DNA of 64,000 bases from an uncultured Microbacterium sp. (GTDB taxonomy: Bacteria > Actinomycetota > Actinomycetes > Actinomycetales > Microbacteriaceae). The stretch spans positions 1-64,000 of the forward strand of contig CAJYJO010000050.1 of assembly GCA_913774845.1 (NCBI GenBank). Reading direction: 5' to 3'. The notes beneath the pieces are model-generated. The model saw only the letters and a list, made by a program, of their open reading frames with translations. It had not been told where the DNA came from and did no database searches. Of the stretch, positions 1-9,615 are shown piece after piece; the stretch's first letter is position 1; every line of letters begins with the position of its first letter. The translations under genes were made by a program, and so were the position numbers.

Positions 1-1517
<1,517 letters not shown>

Positions 1518-1521
<4 letters not shown>

Positions 1522-1855
1522 CTGTACGAGGCCAGGACGTTATTGACGCGTATAGGAGTCGCGGAGGCAGGTGGTTTGCCGCGGTGCGCGCCATGCGGTC
1601 GGTGATAGTTGTCGTGCCGATCCCAGATCGTCAGCGCCCGGGCGCGCTGCTCTTCTGAGGTCCAGGCTCTGGCGTAGAGGAACTCCTCGGTGAGGATGCG
1701 GTCGTGCCGCTCGAATTTGCCGTTGTGCTTCGGCGTGTATGGCCTGGTTCGACGGTGCTCACCTTCGCCCAGCGCCTCGGCGAAGGCTCGGGCACGGTAG
1801 CAGGAACCAGCCGCTCACGACCTTCGGGCGTGAGGGGTGCGTTGCGATGGCCCAC
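1518..1855 (-). pseudogene. IS481-family transposase remnant (N-terminus joined to C-terminus, catalytic middle deleted)
   Basis: Reading leftwards, an ATG at 1855 opens MGHRNAPLTPEGRERL, the usual first residues of IS481 transposases. After a frame change, the sequence from about 1742 down to the TAG at 1518 gives the typical C-terminus: YTPKHNGKFERHDRIL (the NGKxER segment carries the last catalytic Glu), then NYHRPHGAHRGKPPASA. The helix-turn-helix and the two catalytic Asp residues between these pieces are missing, so it cannot be active. The stop overlaps the HNH gene stop, meaning the left IS end lies at or inside that gene's 3' end. No terminal inverted repeats were recognised. Confidence 0.85.
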
Positions 1856-1857
1856 CT

Positions 1858-2262
1858 CTACGCGACGGGGAGTAGTCCGCGCTCGGCGAAGACCTTCTTC
1901 GCGGTAAACGTGGCATTCAGGGCGCGCGGAAAGCCGCAGTAGACGGCCGAGTGGAGGAATGCCTCGATGATCTGCTGCGGCGTAAGCCCGACGTTGAGCG
2001 CCGCGTTGATGTGAACGTCCAACTGAGGCTCGCAGTCGCCGAGCGCGGTCAGCATTCCGAGCGTGACGAGCTGTCGATCCCGTGGTTCGAGGCCAGGTCG
2101 TGAATAGATTTCACCGAATCCCCACGCGACCACCTGGTGGCCGAGTTCTGGAGAGATGTCGCCCAGCGCGTCGATGACGCTCGCCCCCGCTGCACCGTCG
2201 ATCGCGTCGAGGACCTTCTTGCCCTGCTCGAACCGCTGCTGCCGTTCCGACTTCTCAGTCAT
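1858..2262 (-). CDS. Carboxymuconolactone decarboxylase (CMD/AhpD-like) family protein
   Basis: A 134-residue one-domain CMD protein. The family helix is clear around DVHINAALNVGLTPQQIIEAF, and the C-terminal half has the SAVYCGFPRALNA segment. It lacks the CxxC pair of peroxidase-type AhpD proteins, so a redox role is not supported; decarboxylase-like or stress roles are possible. Two ATGs abut (2265 and 2262). GGAAGGG lies immediately before the first, so the second ATG is better spaced and was chosen. The start overlaps the end of the upstream merR-type gene, implying coupled translation and one transcript controlled by the MerR operator at 2685-2700. Confidence 0.85.
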   Translation of the reverse strand: MTEKSERQQRFEQGKKVLDAIDGAAGASVIDALGDISPELGHQVVAWGFGEIYSRPGLEPRDRQLVTLGMLTALGDCEPQLDVHINAALNVGLTPQQIIEAFLHSAVYCGFPRALNATFTAKKVFAERGLLPVA

Positions 2263-2668
2263 CATCCCTTCCGTTCTTCTGGTGTGCGTGGAGCGCGGCG
2301 AGGTTGTCTCGGTAGGCCGCGATCTTCTCCGCCAGCGCTTTCTCGTGAGCGCGCAGACGGGTGATCTGCTCACGTAGGCCCGCCTGATGCGCTTCCAGCA
2401 GTCGCAAGCGCGGCGCAGTAGTAGCGGAGCCCTCCTCCCGCAAAGCCGCGTATTCACGCATCTGCACGATCGGCATACCCGTCTCGCGCAGACGCAGCAG
2501 GAACTTCACCCACTCCACGTCCGCCGCCGAGTACCGGCGCTGATTTCCAGAGTTGCGGGCGACCGGGCGGATCAGCCCGGCGCGCTCGTAATAGCGCAGC
2601 GTGTGCGCTGTCGCCCCGGTGGCCGCAGTCATCAGTGCGACCGTGAGACCTCTTTCATCCTCTGCCAC
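2255..2668 (-). CDS. MerR family transcriptional regulator
   Basis: 137 residues with an N-terminal MerR winged helix (TAATGATAHTLRYYERAGLI, then QRRYSAADVEWVKFLLRLRETGM) and a C-terminal coiled coil of about 50 residues that should form the antiparallel dimer. No metal-binding Cys residues are present, and there is no large ligand domain, so the effector cannot be deduced; small MerR proteins of this size often sense redox or organic stress. The GTG start at 2668 is only 6 nt from the -10 box, so the mRNA is probably leaderless. It is followed by a CMD family gene with an 8-11 nt overlap, and the pair looks autoregulated through the palindrome just upstream. Confidence 0.9.
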   Translation of the reverse strand: MAEDERGLTVALMTAATGATAHTLRYYERAGLIRPVARNSGNQRRYSAADVEWVKFLLRLRETGMPIVQMREYAALREEGSATTAPRLRLLEAHQAGLREQITRLRAHEKALAEKIAAYRDNLAALHAHQKNGRDDD

Positions 2669-2674
2669 ATCAGC

Positions 2675-2705
2675 AGGCTAGAAGTTAGAGCGCGCTCTAA
2701 GTCAA
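2675..2705 (-). promoter_or_regulatory. MerR-type promoter with 19-bp spacer and operator palindrome
   Basis: On the minus strand, -35 TTGACT (2705-2700) and -10 TAGCCT (2680-2675) are separated by 19 bp, the overlong spacing typical of MerR-controlled promoters. The spacer holds the perfect 16-bp palindrome TTAGAGCGCGCTCTAA (2685-2700). Transcription would start at or next to the GTG at 2668. Confidence 0.85.
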
Positions 2706-2829
2706 ACCGTGCGTGTCAACAACCTCATGGCCAGCAACATCAAGCTGGAACGAAGGGGCCCCGCTTGGTGTGGACGCACGGAAGGCACCGATGCGGACCC
2801 GCCCCTCACCGGCGCCGAGCGCACGTGCC

Positions 2830-3060
2830 GCTTCGCGTCACGCCGGTGCATCGTCGCGGGCCGGCAGCGCTCTGTTGCGCCCCGCGCGGATCCGCGATCC
2901 CGCGCTGCGCACATCCGGGGTTTCGCGTCGTGCACGTCCACGGTCGAGCGCTGCACCGACCACAGTCGCGTCCCTCGCCTGTCCGGGGTCACTCGAGCGA
3001 TCCGCGATTTCGCGCTGCGCCGATCGATGGTCACGCGCAGGGCCGCCCGCACCGTCCGGC
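2830..3060. repeat. Three imperfect tandem copies of an ~87-90 bp unit in the merR-SDR gap
   Basis: The 434-base gap 2669-3102 has no convincing gene. Read on the minus strand, a similar segment beginning around 3031, 2944 and 2854 recurs (conceptual reading TIDRRSAKSR, TVDVHDAKPR, TMHRRDAKRH). The plus strand shows the same pattern as repeated gatccgcgat-cgcgctgcgc blocks. Spacing is 87 and 90 nt, and the copies are diverged. I treat it as a decayed repeat, not a coding sequence. Confidence 0.55.
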
Positions 3061-3102
3061 CCTCCAAGCCATGATTCCGTGCGGCCGCCTAGTCTCGATG
3101 CC

Positions 3103-3768
3103 ATGCCCCTCGTCCTCGTCACCGGCGCCGCACGCGCGAACAGCATCGCTGCCGGCATCGTCCCGCGGCTCGCGTCCGACGGGTGGGACGTCGTGACGAG
3201 CGATCTCGAAACCGGCGACTATCCGTGCGACCTCGCGGACGCGACCGCCCCGACCGATCTGATCGAGCGCGTCGCGCGCGAGCGGGGACCGATCGGCGCG
3301 CTCGTGCTGAGCCACGCGCATGGCGTCGAGTCCGGCATCCTCGACACCACCGCTGAGAGCTTCGACGCGCACATCGCCGTCAACGCGCGTGCGTCCCTGC
3401 TGCTCATCGCCGCTTTCGCCCGTCAGGTCGATGCCACCGGCGGTGCCATCGTCGCCTTCACGAGCGACCACACGACCGGCAACCTTCCCTACGGCGCCTC
3501 GAAGGGCGCGCTGGACCGGATCGTCATCTCTGCCGCCCGCGAACTCGGTCCGCGCAACATCTCCGCCAACGTCGTCAACCCCGGCCCGATCGACACGGGA
3601 TGGATGGACGACGACACCCGCGAATTCCTCACCGCCGCCCATCCGCTCGGCCGGGCGGGCACTCCCCGCGACATCGCCGCGATCACGGCATTCCTGCTCT
3701 CCGCTGAGGGACGCTGGGTCAGCGGGCAGTTGCTGCACGCCGACGGCGGCTTCTCCGCCCGGTTCTGA
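3103..3768 (+). CDS. SDR family oxidoreductase (Rossmann dehydrogenase)
   Basis: 221 residues, a short classical SDR. It shows an N-terminal VTGAARANSIAAG nucleotide-binding loop, the NARAS segment, the Ser before the catalytic YGASK (Tyr-x-x-x-Lys), the NPGPIDTGW loop and the HADGGFS C-terminus. The loop deviates from TGxxxGxG, resembling SDRs with an atypical glycine motif. The ATG at 3103 was chosen because the protein begins MPLVLVTG there and TAGTCT sits 7 nt upstream, a leaderless arrangement; the long upstream open frame is repeat DNA. The substrate is unknown. Confidence 0.85.
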   Translation: MPLVLVTGAARANSIAAGIVPRLASDGWDVVTSDLETGDYPCDLADATAPTDLIERVARERGPIGALVLSHAHGVESGILDTTAESFDAHIAVNARASLLLIAAFARQVDATGGAIVAFTSDHTTGNLPYGASKGALDRIVISAARELGPRNISANVVNPGPIDTGWMDDDTREFLTAAHPLGRAGTPRDIAAITAFLLSAEGRWVSGQLLHADGGFSARF

Positions 3769-3913
3769 TCGCCTCGAGCCGGCGCGGCGGGCACTCCCGG
3801 CACCGGATCCATGAACGCGGGGTCCCGCCGCATCGAGCGACATAGCCCCGGCGGTCCCCTCGCACCGCGCCTCGAGCACGCTCCGAGAACGCGGGGGCGA
3901 GCTCGCGCGACGG

Positions 3914-3940
3914 TTGAAGAGGCCGACGACCTGCTAGCGT
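3914..3940 (+). promoter_or_regulatory. Candidate promoter for the thi riboswitch transcript
   Basis: TTGAAG (3914-3919) and TAGCGT (3935-3940), 15 bp apart, precede the riboswitch by about 10 nt. The spacing is slightly short, so the -35 assignment is tentative; the -10 is well placed for transcription just before the aptamer. Confidence 0.45.
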
Positions 3941-3948
3941 GCCAGGCA

Positions 3949-4023
3949 GTGACACGGGGTGCCCGCCAGGGCTGAGAACACACCCGTCGAACCTGATCTA
4001 GTTCGTACTAGCGAAGGGATGTC
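3949..4023 (+). ncRNA. TPP riboswitch (THI element)
   Basis: The conserved aptamer segments are all present in order: CGGGGTGCCC, GGGCTGAGA, ACCTGATCTAGTTCGTACTAGCG and the closing AAGGGA. GACA (3951-3954) can pair with TGTC (4020-4023) to close P1. The purine-rich GAAGGG inside the 3' strand is also the likely Shine-Dalgarno sequence of thiM, so TPP binding would be expected to block translation initiation. No poly-U terminator follows, consistent with translational control as in other high-GC actinobacteria. Confidence 0.95.
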
Positions 4024-4027
4024 GCGA

Positions 4028-4846
4028 ATGGTCGTTCGCACGTCGTCGTCTCCGTCCACCCGCACCCTCGGCGCCGCCGCGGCGGCCCTGCAGGCTCTCC
4101 GCGAGGCCTCACCGCTCACGCAGTGCATCACGAACGCGGTGGTGACCAACGTCACGGCCAACGCCCTCCTGGCCCTCGGCGCCGCACCCGCGATGTGCGA
4201 CATCCCGGGCGAAGCCGGCATGTTCGCCGGTATCTCGGGCGGAGTCCTCGTCAACCTGGGCACCCCCACGAGCGAGCAGCGGGATGCCGCCCGCGAGGCC
4301 GTCGCCGCGGGAACACCCTGGGTCCTCGACCCGGTCGCCGTCGGCGCCCTGCCGGTCCGCACCGCACTCGCGCACGAGCTGCTCGACGCGCGACCGGCGA
4401 TCATCCGCGGCAACGCCTCCGAGATCCTCGCCCTCGCAGGCGCCGGCACCGGCGGACGCGGCGTCGACGCCACAGATTCCGCCGAAGACGCTCTCGACGC
4501 CGCGCGCTCCCTCGCGATCCGCACCGGCGGCACCGTCGCCGTCTCGGGCGAGACCGACCTGATCGTGGATGCCGCCCGCACGGCGCGCGTGCGCGGGGGA
4601 AGCGTCCTGCTGACCAAGGTCACCGGCGGTGGCTGTGCCCTCGGCGCCGCCATGGCGAGCTTCCTCGCCGTCACCTCGGCCTTCGACGCGGCGATCGCCG
4701 CGAGCGCGACCTGGGCCGTCGCGTCGGAACGGGCGGCATCCCGAACGAACGGGCCGGGGTCGTTCGCCGTGGCATTCCTCGACGAACTCACCGCCGTGCA
4801 GCCCGCCGACCTCGAGGACCGCGTCGACACCGAGGCCACCCGATGA
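4028..4846 (+). CDS. thiM: Hydroxyethylthiazole kinase ThiM
   Basis: 272 residues, normal for ThiM, which phosphorylates 4-methyl-5-(2-hydroxyethyl)thiazole in thiazole salvage. Family marks are [40 protein letters not shown] and the anion-hole segment [12 protein letters not shown] with the conserved Cys. ATGs occur at 4019 and 4028. The second was chosen because GAAGGG (4013-4018) is 9 nt before it, whereas it abuts the first. It is the first gene after the TPP riboswitch, and its stop overlaps the thiE start (ATGA). Confidence 0.95.
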   Translation: MVVRTSSSPSTRTLGAAAAALQALREASPLTQCITNAVVTNVTANALLALGAAPAMCDIPGEAGMFAGISGGVLVNLGTPTSEQRDAAREAVAAGTPWVLDPVAVGALPVRTALAHELLDARPAIIRGNASEILALAGAGTGGRGVDATDSAEDALDAARSLAIRTGGTVAVSGETDLIVDAARTARVRGGSVLLTKVTGGGCALGAAMASFLAVTSAFDAAIAASATWAVASERAASRTNGPGSFAVAFLDELTAVQPADLEDRVDTEATR

Positions 4847-5520
4847 CCGGCGACCTGTGCCTGCACGTCGTCACCGATCACCGCGTGCCGTTCGCGCGCC
4901 TGCGCGACCTCGTCGACGAGGTCGTCGCCGCGGGAGCGAGCGTGGTGCAGCTGCGCGACAAGGTCGCGACCGGCGGAGAACTCTTCACCCGAACCCTGGA
5001 CCTCGCCGACGTCATCGCGGGACGGTGCACCTTCGTCGTCGACGACCGACTCGACGTCGTCCTCGCCGCCCGCGATCGCCGGGGCGGAAAGGACCGCCCG
5101 GGACGAGAGGGCGCGCGGGTCGACGGCATCCACCTCGGCCAGAGCGACCTGCCCGTCGACGCGGCACGCGCCCTGCTCGGCCCCGACGCCCTCATCGGCT
5201 GGACGGCGAACACGCCGGCGCACCTCGCGGCAGCCGCCGCTCTTCCCGACGGAACCGTCGATTATCTCGGCGTCGGCGTCGTCCGCGCCACGACGACGAA
5301 GCCCGACCACCCGCGACCGCTCGGCATCGGCGGGTTCGGCGAGCTGGCGGCATCCACTCCCCTCCCGTGCGTCGCGATCGGGGGGATCGACCTCGACGAC
5401 GTCACCGCCCTCCGCCGCGCCGGTGCGGCAGGAGTCGCCGTCGTCTCTCTGGTGAGCGAGGCCGACGACCCGGGCGAGGTCGTCCGCCACCTCCGCGCGG
5501 CGTGGGAGGCCGGCGCATGA
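4843..5520 (+). CDS. thiE: Thiamine phosphate synthase ThiE
   Basis: 225 residues, TIM-barrel enzyme that joins HMP-PP and thiazole phosphate to give thiamine phosphate. Motifs: VVQLRDK, the [11 protein letters not shown] strand, [25 protein letters not shown] and AIGGI. A charged insertion of about 12 residues ([15 protein letters not shown]) precedes GIHLGQ and is longer than in most homologues. The ATG overlaps the thiM stop, and its TGA overlaps the thiD start, so translation of the three genes is coupled. Confidence 0.95.
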   Translation: MTGDLCLHVVTDHRVPFARLRDLVDEVVAAGASVVQLRDKVATGGELFTRTLDLADVIAGRCTFVVDDRLDVVLAARDRRGGKDRPGREGARVDGIHLGQSDLPVDAARALLGPDALIGWTANTPAHLAAAAALPDGTVDYLGVGVVRATTTKPDHPRPLGIGGFGELAASTPLPCVAIGGIDLDDVTALRRAGAAGVAVVSLVSEADDPGEVVRHLRAAWEAGA

Positions 5521-6953
5521 TCCCCCGCGTCCTCAGCATCGCCGGTACCGACCCGACCGGTGGAGCGGGCATCCAGGCCGACCTGAAGTCGATCGCCGCC
5601 CTCGGCGGGTACGGCATGGCGGCGGTCACCGCGCTCGTCGCCCAGAACACCCTCGGCGTCCGCTCCGTCCACGTGCCGCCCACGGCCTTCCTCGACGCCC
5701 AGCTGTACGCCGTGAGCGACGACGTGACCATCGATGCGGTGAAGATCGGGATGCTCGGCTCGACCGACGTCATCGCCGCCGTCGAGCGCTGGCTGCACGA
5801 CGCACGACCGCCGATCGTCGTCCTCGACCCGGTCATGGTCGCCACCAGCGGCGACCGACTGCTCGACACCGATGCCGAAGACGCGGTGCGCGCCCTCTGC
5901 CGCCGTGCGGATCTCGTGACCCCCAACCTCCCCGAGCTCGCCGTGCTCGTGGGCGAACCGCGCGCGACGACATGGGAGGCCGCGGTGACGCAGGCGCGAC
6001 GACTCGCCGCGTCCGCGGAGACCGTCGTCCTGCTGAAGGGCGGACACCTCGACGGCCGGGAATGCCCGGACGCCATCGTCGACTCCGTCGGCGTCCACCC
6101 GGTCCCCGGCCGCCGCGTCGACACTCCGCACACCCACGGCACCGGCTGCTCGCTGTCGTCGGCGATGGCGACCCTCGCCGCCCACGGCCTGTCGTGGACC
6201 GACGCCCTCGCTCGCGCGAAACGCTGGCTCACCGGCGCCCTCGAGCACGCCGCGGCTCTGAACGTCGGCCGGGGCAATGGCCCGATCGACCACCAGCACG
6301 AACTCCGACCCCACATCGACCTCGGCGGGTCGTGGAGCAGCGAGCGGTGGGACGCCGCCGCCGCAATCCGCGCCGACGTCGACGCGTGCGGATTCGTGCG
6401 GGGACTGGCATCCGGAGCCCTCGACCGCGACGCCTTCGCCTGGTACCTCGGACAGGATCTGCTCTACTTGCGCGAGTACGCGCGCGTCCTCGCCCGCGCC
6501 GCAGCCCTCGCCCCGACCGTCGACGAACAACGGTTCTGGGCCGCCGCCTCGGTGTCGTGCCTGGCCGAGGAGGCGGCGCTGCACCGGTCGCACGTCGACC
6601 CCGCGGGTCTCGAACCCGCCGCCTCGACGAGGGCCTATACCGACCATCTGCACGCGGCGTCAGCGATCGGGTCGTACGCCGTGCTGGTCGCCGCGATCCT
6701 TCCGTGCTTCGTCCTGTACACCGACATCGGCGCCCGATGGCGGGGCACTTTCGCCCCCACCCATCCCTACGCCGACTGGCTCACCGCCTACGGCGACGAG
6801 ACGTTCGCGGCGTCGTCCGCCGCGGCGGCGGACATCGCGGATGCCGCGGCCCGATCGGCATCCGCGCCCCTCCGACACGAGATGGCTGCGGCGTACGAGC
6901 GATCGATGGCGCTCGAGCTGGCGTTCTTCGAGGCACCTCTCAACCGGGCTTGA
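5517..6953 (+). CDS. thiD: Bifunctional HMP(-P) kinase ThiD / TenA thiaminase-like fusion
   Basis: 478 residues. Residues 1 to about 258 are ThiD (GTDPTGGAGIQADLKS, KIGMLGS, VLDPVMVATSGDRLL, the THGTGCSLSSA anion hole), which phosphorylates HMP to HMP-PP. Residues about 275-478 are a TenA domain (YLGQDLLYLREYARVLA, a central SVSCLAEEAALH with the nucleophile-type Cys, C-terminal ALELAFFE). TenA enzymes hydrolyse degraded thiamine pyrimidines to recover HMP. Having both in one chain suggests direct hand-off in HMP salvage. No thiC or thiG occurs here, so the operon is salvage-type. The start overlaps the thiE stop. Confidence 0.93.
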   Translation: MIPRVLSIAGTDPTGGAGIQADLKSIAALGGYGMAAVTALVAQNTLGVRSVHVPPTAFLDAQLYAVSDDVTIDAVKIGMLGSTDVIAAVERWLHDARPPIVVLDPVMVATSGDRLLDTDAEDAVRALCRRADLVTPNLPELAVLVGEPRATTWEAAVTQARRLAASAETVVLLKGGHLDGRECPDAIVDSVGVHPVPGRRVDTPHTHGTGCSLSSAMATLAAHGLSWTDALARAKRWLTGALEHAAALNVGRGNGPIDHQHELRPHIDLGGSWSSERWDAAAAIRADVDACGFVRGLASGALDRDAFAWYLGQDLLYLREYARVLARAAALAPTVDEQRFWAAASVSCLAEEAALHRSHVDPAGLEPAASTRAYTDHLHAASAIGSYAVLVAAILPCFVLYTDIGARWRGTFAPTHPYADWLTAYGDETFAASSAAAADIADAAARSASAPLRHEMAAAYERSMALELAFFEAPLNRA

Positions 6954-7051
6954 AGCACCGGACTTGAGGTGCCGTATCGGCACCGCGCCCGACAAGCCGT
7001 GTCGACACCGCGCCCGACGTGCCCACCGGCCTCGCGCCGAAGGGGCTCGAC

Positions 7052-7234
7052 TCAGCCGCTCTTGCGACGGAACTCCCGCTTCGTCACGGCGGAGTGCGTG
7101 CCCTGCACGGCCGAGTGGCCGTCGAGATGCGCCTCACCGGAACGCTGCCGGCCGTTCTTCTTCTCGAGCGCTTCCTTGAACTTGCGCTTCATGTCGTCGG
7201 ATGCCGAGGCACCCGAGGTCTCGTCCGTACTCAT
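7052..7234 (-). CDS. DUF5302 family small protein
   Basis: 60 residues, matching DUF5302: an acidic Ser-rich start (MSTDETSG), a basic helix DDMKRKFKEALEKKN, then GEAHLDGHSAVQGTH and a REFRRKSG tail. The family is confined to actinobacteria and has no assigned function. A clear termination codon and conserved ends on both sides support it as a real small gene. It lies downstream of the J-domain gene on the same strand. Confidence 0.85.
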   Translation of the reverse strand: MSTDETSGASASDDMKRKFKEALEKKNGRQRSGEAHLDGHSAVQGTHSAVTKREFRRKSG

Positions 7235-7267
7235 GCCCCCACCCTAGACACGCGCCGGCGACGCGGA

Positions 7268-8203
7268 CTAGACGTGGCGCACGCGCTGCTGCAGGCGGGT
7301 GCGGATGTCGAACAGCTCGGTGCCGCCCACCTCGCGCGCCCCCGTGATGCCGCGACGCAGCAGCGTCGTCAGCGCACTGCGCGTCACGAGCGCCACGGGC
7401 GTTCCGCGCACCTTGCCGAGTTCGGTGATCGCGTCGAGCACGTCGTCGTCGGGCAGCACCACCATCGCACCGCTGAATCGCACCCCCGCCGAACGCGCGA
7501 TCACTCGCGCACGCGACACCAACTGCGTCACCGGCGATCCGATGACGTTCGGTCCCGTGATCTCGCCTCGACGCACCCCGACGGGACCGCCGAAGTCCTC
7601 GCTCAGCAGCGCGTACAGCCCGCTGGGCCCGAGCACCAGATGGTCGATCTTCTGCTCGGGGTCGACGCCGTCGCGATCGGCGAGCACGTCGTGCCACACC
7701 GTGTAGCCCATGCCCAGCTCGGAGACGAGCCGCGCGGTCTCCTCCTCGGCGAGCGCGTCGGCGAGGATGTGCCGGATCTCCGGCGGGGCGGAGCGCACGA
7801 GCGCCGGGGCGTACGGATCGGGGATGTCGACACCGCGACCCACCCATTCGCGGATGAGCCCGAGGTAGCGCTCGCGACGCCACCCGCCCGGTTGACCGTG
7901 CGAGCGTGCGCGCGGACGCGTGTCGGTCGGACGGGGAGGAGGGGATGCCGCCGGCCCGCCGCCCCATTCGCCGCCGGACGTTCCGCGGCCGCGATCGTAG
8001 GCGCTGCGCGCCTCGGGGGTTCCGACGAGCTCCCACGCGCGTTGCACCTGTACGAACAGCGCCGCGTCGCCGCCGGTGTCGGGATGCGTCTCGCGCAACC
8101 GCACCCGGTAGGCGCGGCGCAGCCCCTCGTCGTCGACGTCGGCCGCGACACGGAGCACCTCGTATGCCGAGGACGACATGGGACTGTCGAACACGTGCGT
8201 CAT
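7268..8203 (-). CDS. J domain-containing protein with C-terminal NERD-like region
   Basis: 311 residues. The N-terminal J domain (about residues 10-70) has AYEVLRVAADVDDEGLRRAYR and the HPD motif (HPDTGG) needed to stimulate Hsp70 ATPase. A Gly/Pro/Arg linker follows. The C-terminal half (about 190-310) resembles NERD nuclease-related domains (KIDHLVLGPSGLYAL, then VVVLPDDDVLDAITE). The ATG at 8203 is used; an alternative at 8179 starts MSSSAYE. It is not a canonical DnaJ, having no G/F-rich or zinc-finger region, so a specialised co-chaperone role is inferred. Confidence 0.85.
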   Translation of the reverse strand: MTHVFDSPMSSSAYEVLRVAADVDDEGLRRAYRVRLRETHPDTGGDAALFVQVQRAWELVGTPEARSAYDRGRGTSGGEWGGGPAASPPPRPTDTRPRARSHGQPGGWRRERYLGLIREWVGRGVDIPDPYAPALVRSAPPEIRHILADALAEEETARLVSELGMGYTVWHDVLADRDGVDPEQKIDHLVLGPSGLYALLSEDFGGPVGVRRGEITGPNVIGSPVTQLVSRARVIARSAGVRFSGAMVVLPDDDVLDAITELGKVRGTPVALVTRSALTTLLRRGITGAREVGGTELFDIRTRLQQRVRHV

Positions 8204-8235
8204 CCGTTCTGCCGCGGGACGCGGCGCCTCTCAGG

Positions 8236-8793
8236 CTAACCCGCCGCACCCGGGCGCGGAGCCGCACGCCGCTGGGAACGAGCCGTGCGCGCCCAGCTCG
8301 CGGCATCCCGACTCGAGAGCGCCAGCAGCACGAGGATGTCGAGGCTCAGCGTCACCAGCGTCGTGCGCACCGTGATCTCCTGCCCGAACTGCCACCATCC
8401 GACGAAGCTCGCCGAGATCGACACCACCGAGATCAGCATGACCATCACGCGCGCGAGGTTGCCGCCGAACAGGATCCGGATGCCGAGCACCACCTGCGCC
8501 GCGAACACGAGACCGAGCACCGTGAGGAATACCGTCGTCCCCACGCCGAGATCCGACACCGACAGATCGACCGGTTCGCTCGCGTCACCGCTCGCGGCCC
8601 CGGCGAGCTGCCGCAGCCACGGCGGCAGCGAGAACGCGACGCTCACCGCCCACAGCGCCCCCGCGAGCGCCCGAAGCAGCACCAGGACGGCGCCCGCGAC
8701 GATCGCGACCGGTCGGTGCCGCGGCGCGTCGACGGCCGGTTCGCGCGGCGGCTCGAAGGCCGGGCGCTTGCGCGGATGCCGAGTCGTGCTCAC
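8236..8793 (-). CDS. Predicted four-helix membrane protein, unknown function
   Basis: 185 residues. A charged N-terminus rich in Arg/Pro (about 30 residues) precedes four probable membrane helices: VAIVAGAVLVLLRALAGAL, a helix around VGTTVFLTVLGLVFAAQVVLG, one around VMVMLISVVSISASFVGWW, and LVTLSLDILVLLAL. The tail is Arg-rich. The GTG at 8793 overlaps the TGA of the LssY_C gene, so the two are translationally coupled. I do not recognise the family. Confidence 0.8.
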   Translation of the reverse strand: MSTTRHPRKRPAFEPPREPAVDAPRHRPVAIVAGAVLVLLRALAGALWAVSVAFSLPPWLRQLAGAASGDASEPVDLSVSDLGVGTTVFLTVLGLVFAAQVVLGIRILFGGNLARVMVMLISVVSISASFVGWWQFGQEITVRTTLVTLSLDILVLLALSSRDAASWARTARSQRRAAPRPGAAG

Positions 8794-9608
8794 GCCGCCC
8801 CCACGCGCACGCCGCGCACGTCGACGATGGGGAGGTCGCCGTCGGTGCTGATGCTGTCGCCGCCCCCGTTGCGCGAGTGGTACCCGGTCGCGAAGTCGCG
8901 GATCACGTCGACGCCGACTCCGGGGACCGCGCGAAGGCTCTCGACGATGTGGTCGCGCTCGATGTCGGTGTCGGCGTCGATGCGGTGCGTCACCTGCAGG
9001 GTGAACAACGACAGCCCCACCGCCCGGTCGAAGGTCCCCGCGGCGAGCCAGTCGACGCGGCGCCCTCCCGGCAGCAGCCAGCCATCGGGACACTTCCAGA
9101 GCCGCACGTGGTGCCGCTGCGCGGGCGACCCGGCGACCTCCTGCTGGTACGCGAGATCCTGCATCCGGCCGAACAAGAACAGAGGGCTGACCGGCGCCCG
9201 AGGGTAGCTACGCCGCCGCAGCGTCGACGAGATGATGCGCCAGGAGGAGCGCACGCTCACCGGGTCGGCCTCGATCCATCCCGCCGCGGCCATCGCCGCC
9301 TCCACGTCGGCGCGCTCGCCCTCGAGAGCGAGATTGACCGGATCGCCCAGAAGTCCGTCGGAGGTACGGGTGCGACCCATGAAGTAGTCGGGGACGTAGA
9401 TCGCGGTCAGGATGCGGTGCAGCCGCGGCAGGACGAGATACGCGAGCAGCGCCCAGAACAGCACCGCCATGATCACCCCGCCCCACCCGAGCGAGAACGA
9501 CTCGGTGAAGCTCAGGTAGGCGAGCCAGATCGCGGCGAGACCGGCGAACACGAAGAAGAACCCGTCGAGGGCCCGACCGATCGACCAGCGGCGCCGCGGC
9601 GCGGTCAT
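8790..9608 (-). CDS. LssY C-terminal domain-containing membrane protein
   Basis: 272 residues. Two N-terminal membrane helices (around FFFVFAGLAAIWLAYLSF and VIMAVLFWALLAYLVLP) are followed by a cytosolic LssY_C domain: DPVNLALEGERADVEAAMAAAGW, SVRSSWRI, YPRAPVSPLFLFGR, and HVRLWKCPDGWLLPGGRR. LssY_C proteins are often near phosphatases or DedA-type proteins, but the biochemical role is unknown. It starts 7 nt after the enoyl-CoA hydratase-family gene and overlaps the next gene, indicating one operon. Confidence 0.85.
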   Translation of the reverse strand: MTAPRRRWSIGRALDGFFFVFAGLAAIWLAYLSFTESFSLGWGGVIMAVLFWALLAYLVLPRLHRILTAIYVPDYFMGRTRTSDGLLGDPVNLALEGERADVEAAMAAAGWIEADPVSVRSSWRIISSTLRRRSYPRAPVSPLFLFGRMQDLAYQQEVAGSPAQRHHVRLWKCPDGWLLPGGRRVDWLAAGTFDRAVGLSLFTLQVTHRIDADTDIERDHIVESLRAVPGVGVDVIRDFATGYHSRNGGGDSISTDGDLPIVDVRGVRVGAA

Positions 9609-9615
9609 GGCGCGG

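Noticed and set aside
1958-2457. Upstream extension of the CMD protein to 2457
   Set aside because: The added residues are low-complexity Arg-rich and overlap the merR-type gene; the ATG pair after GGAAGGG is the natural start.
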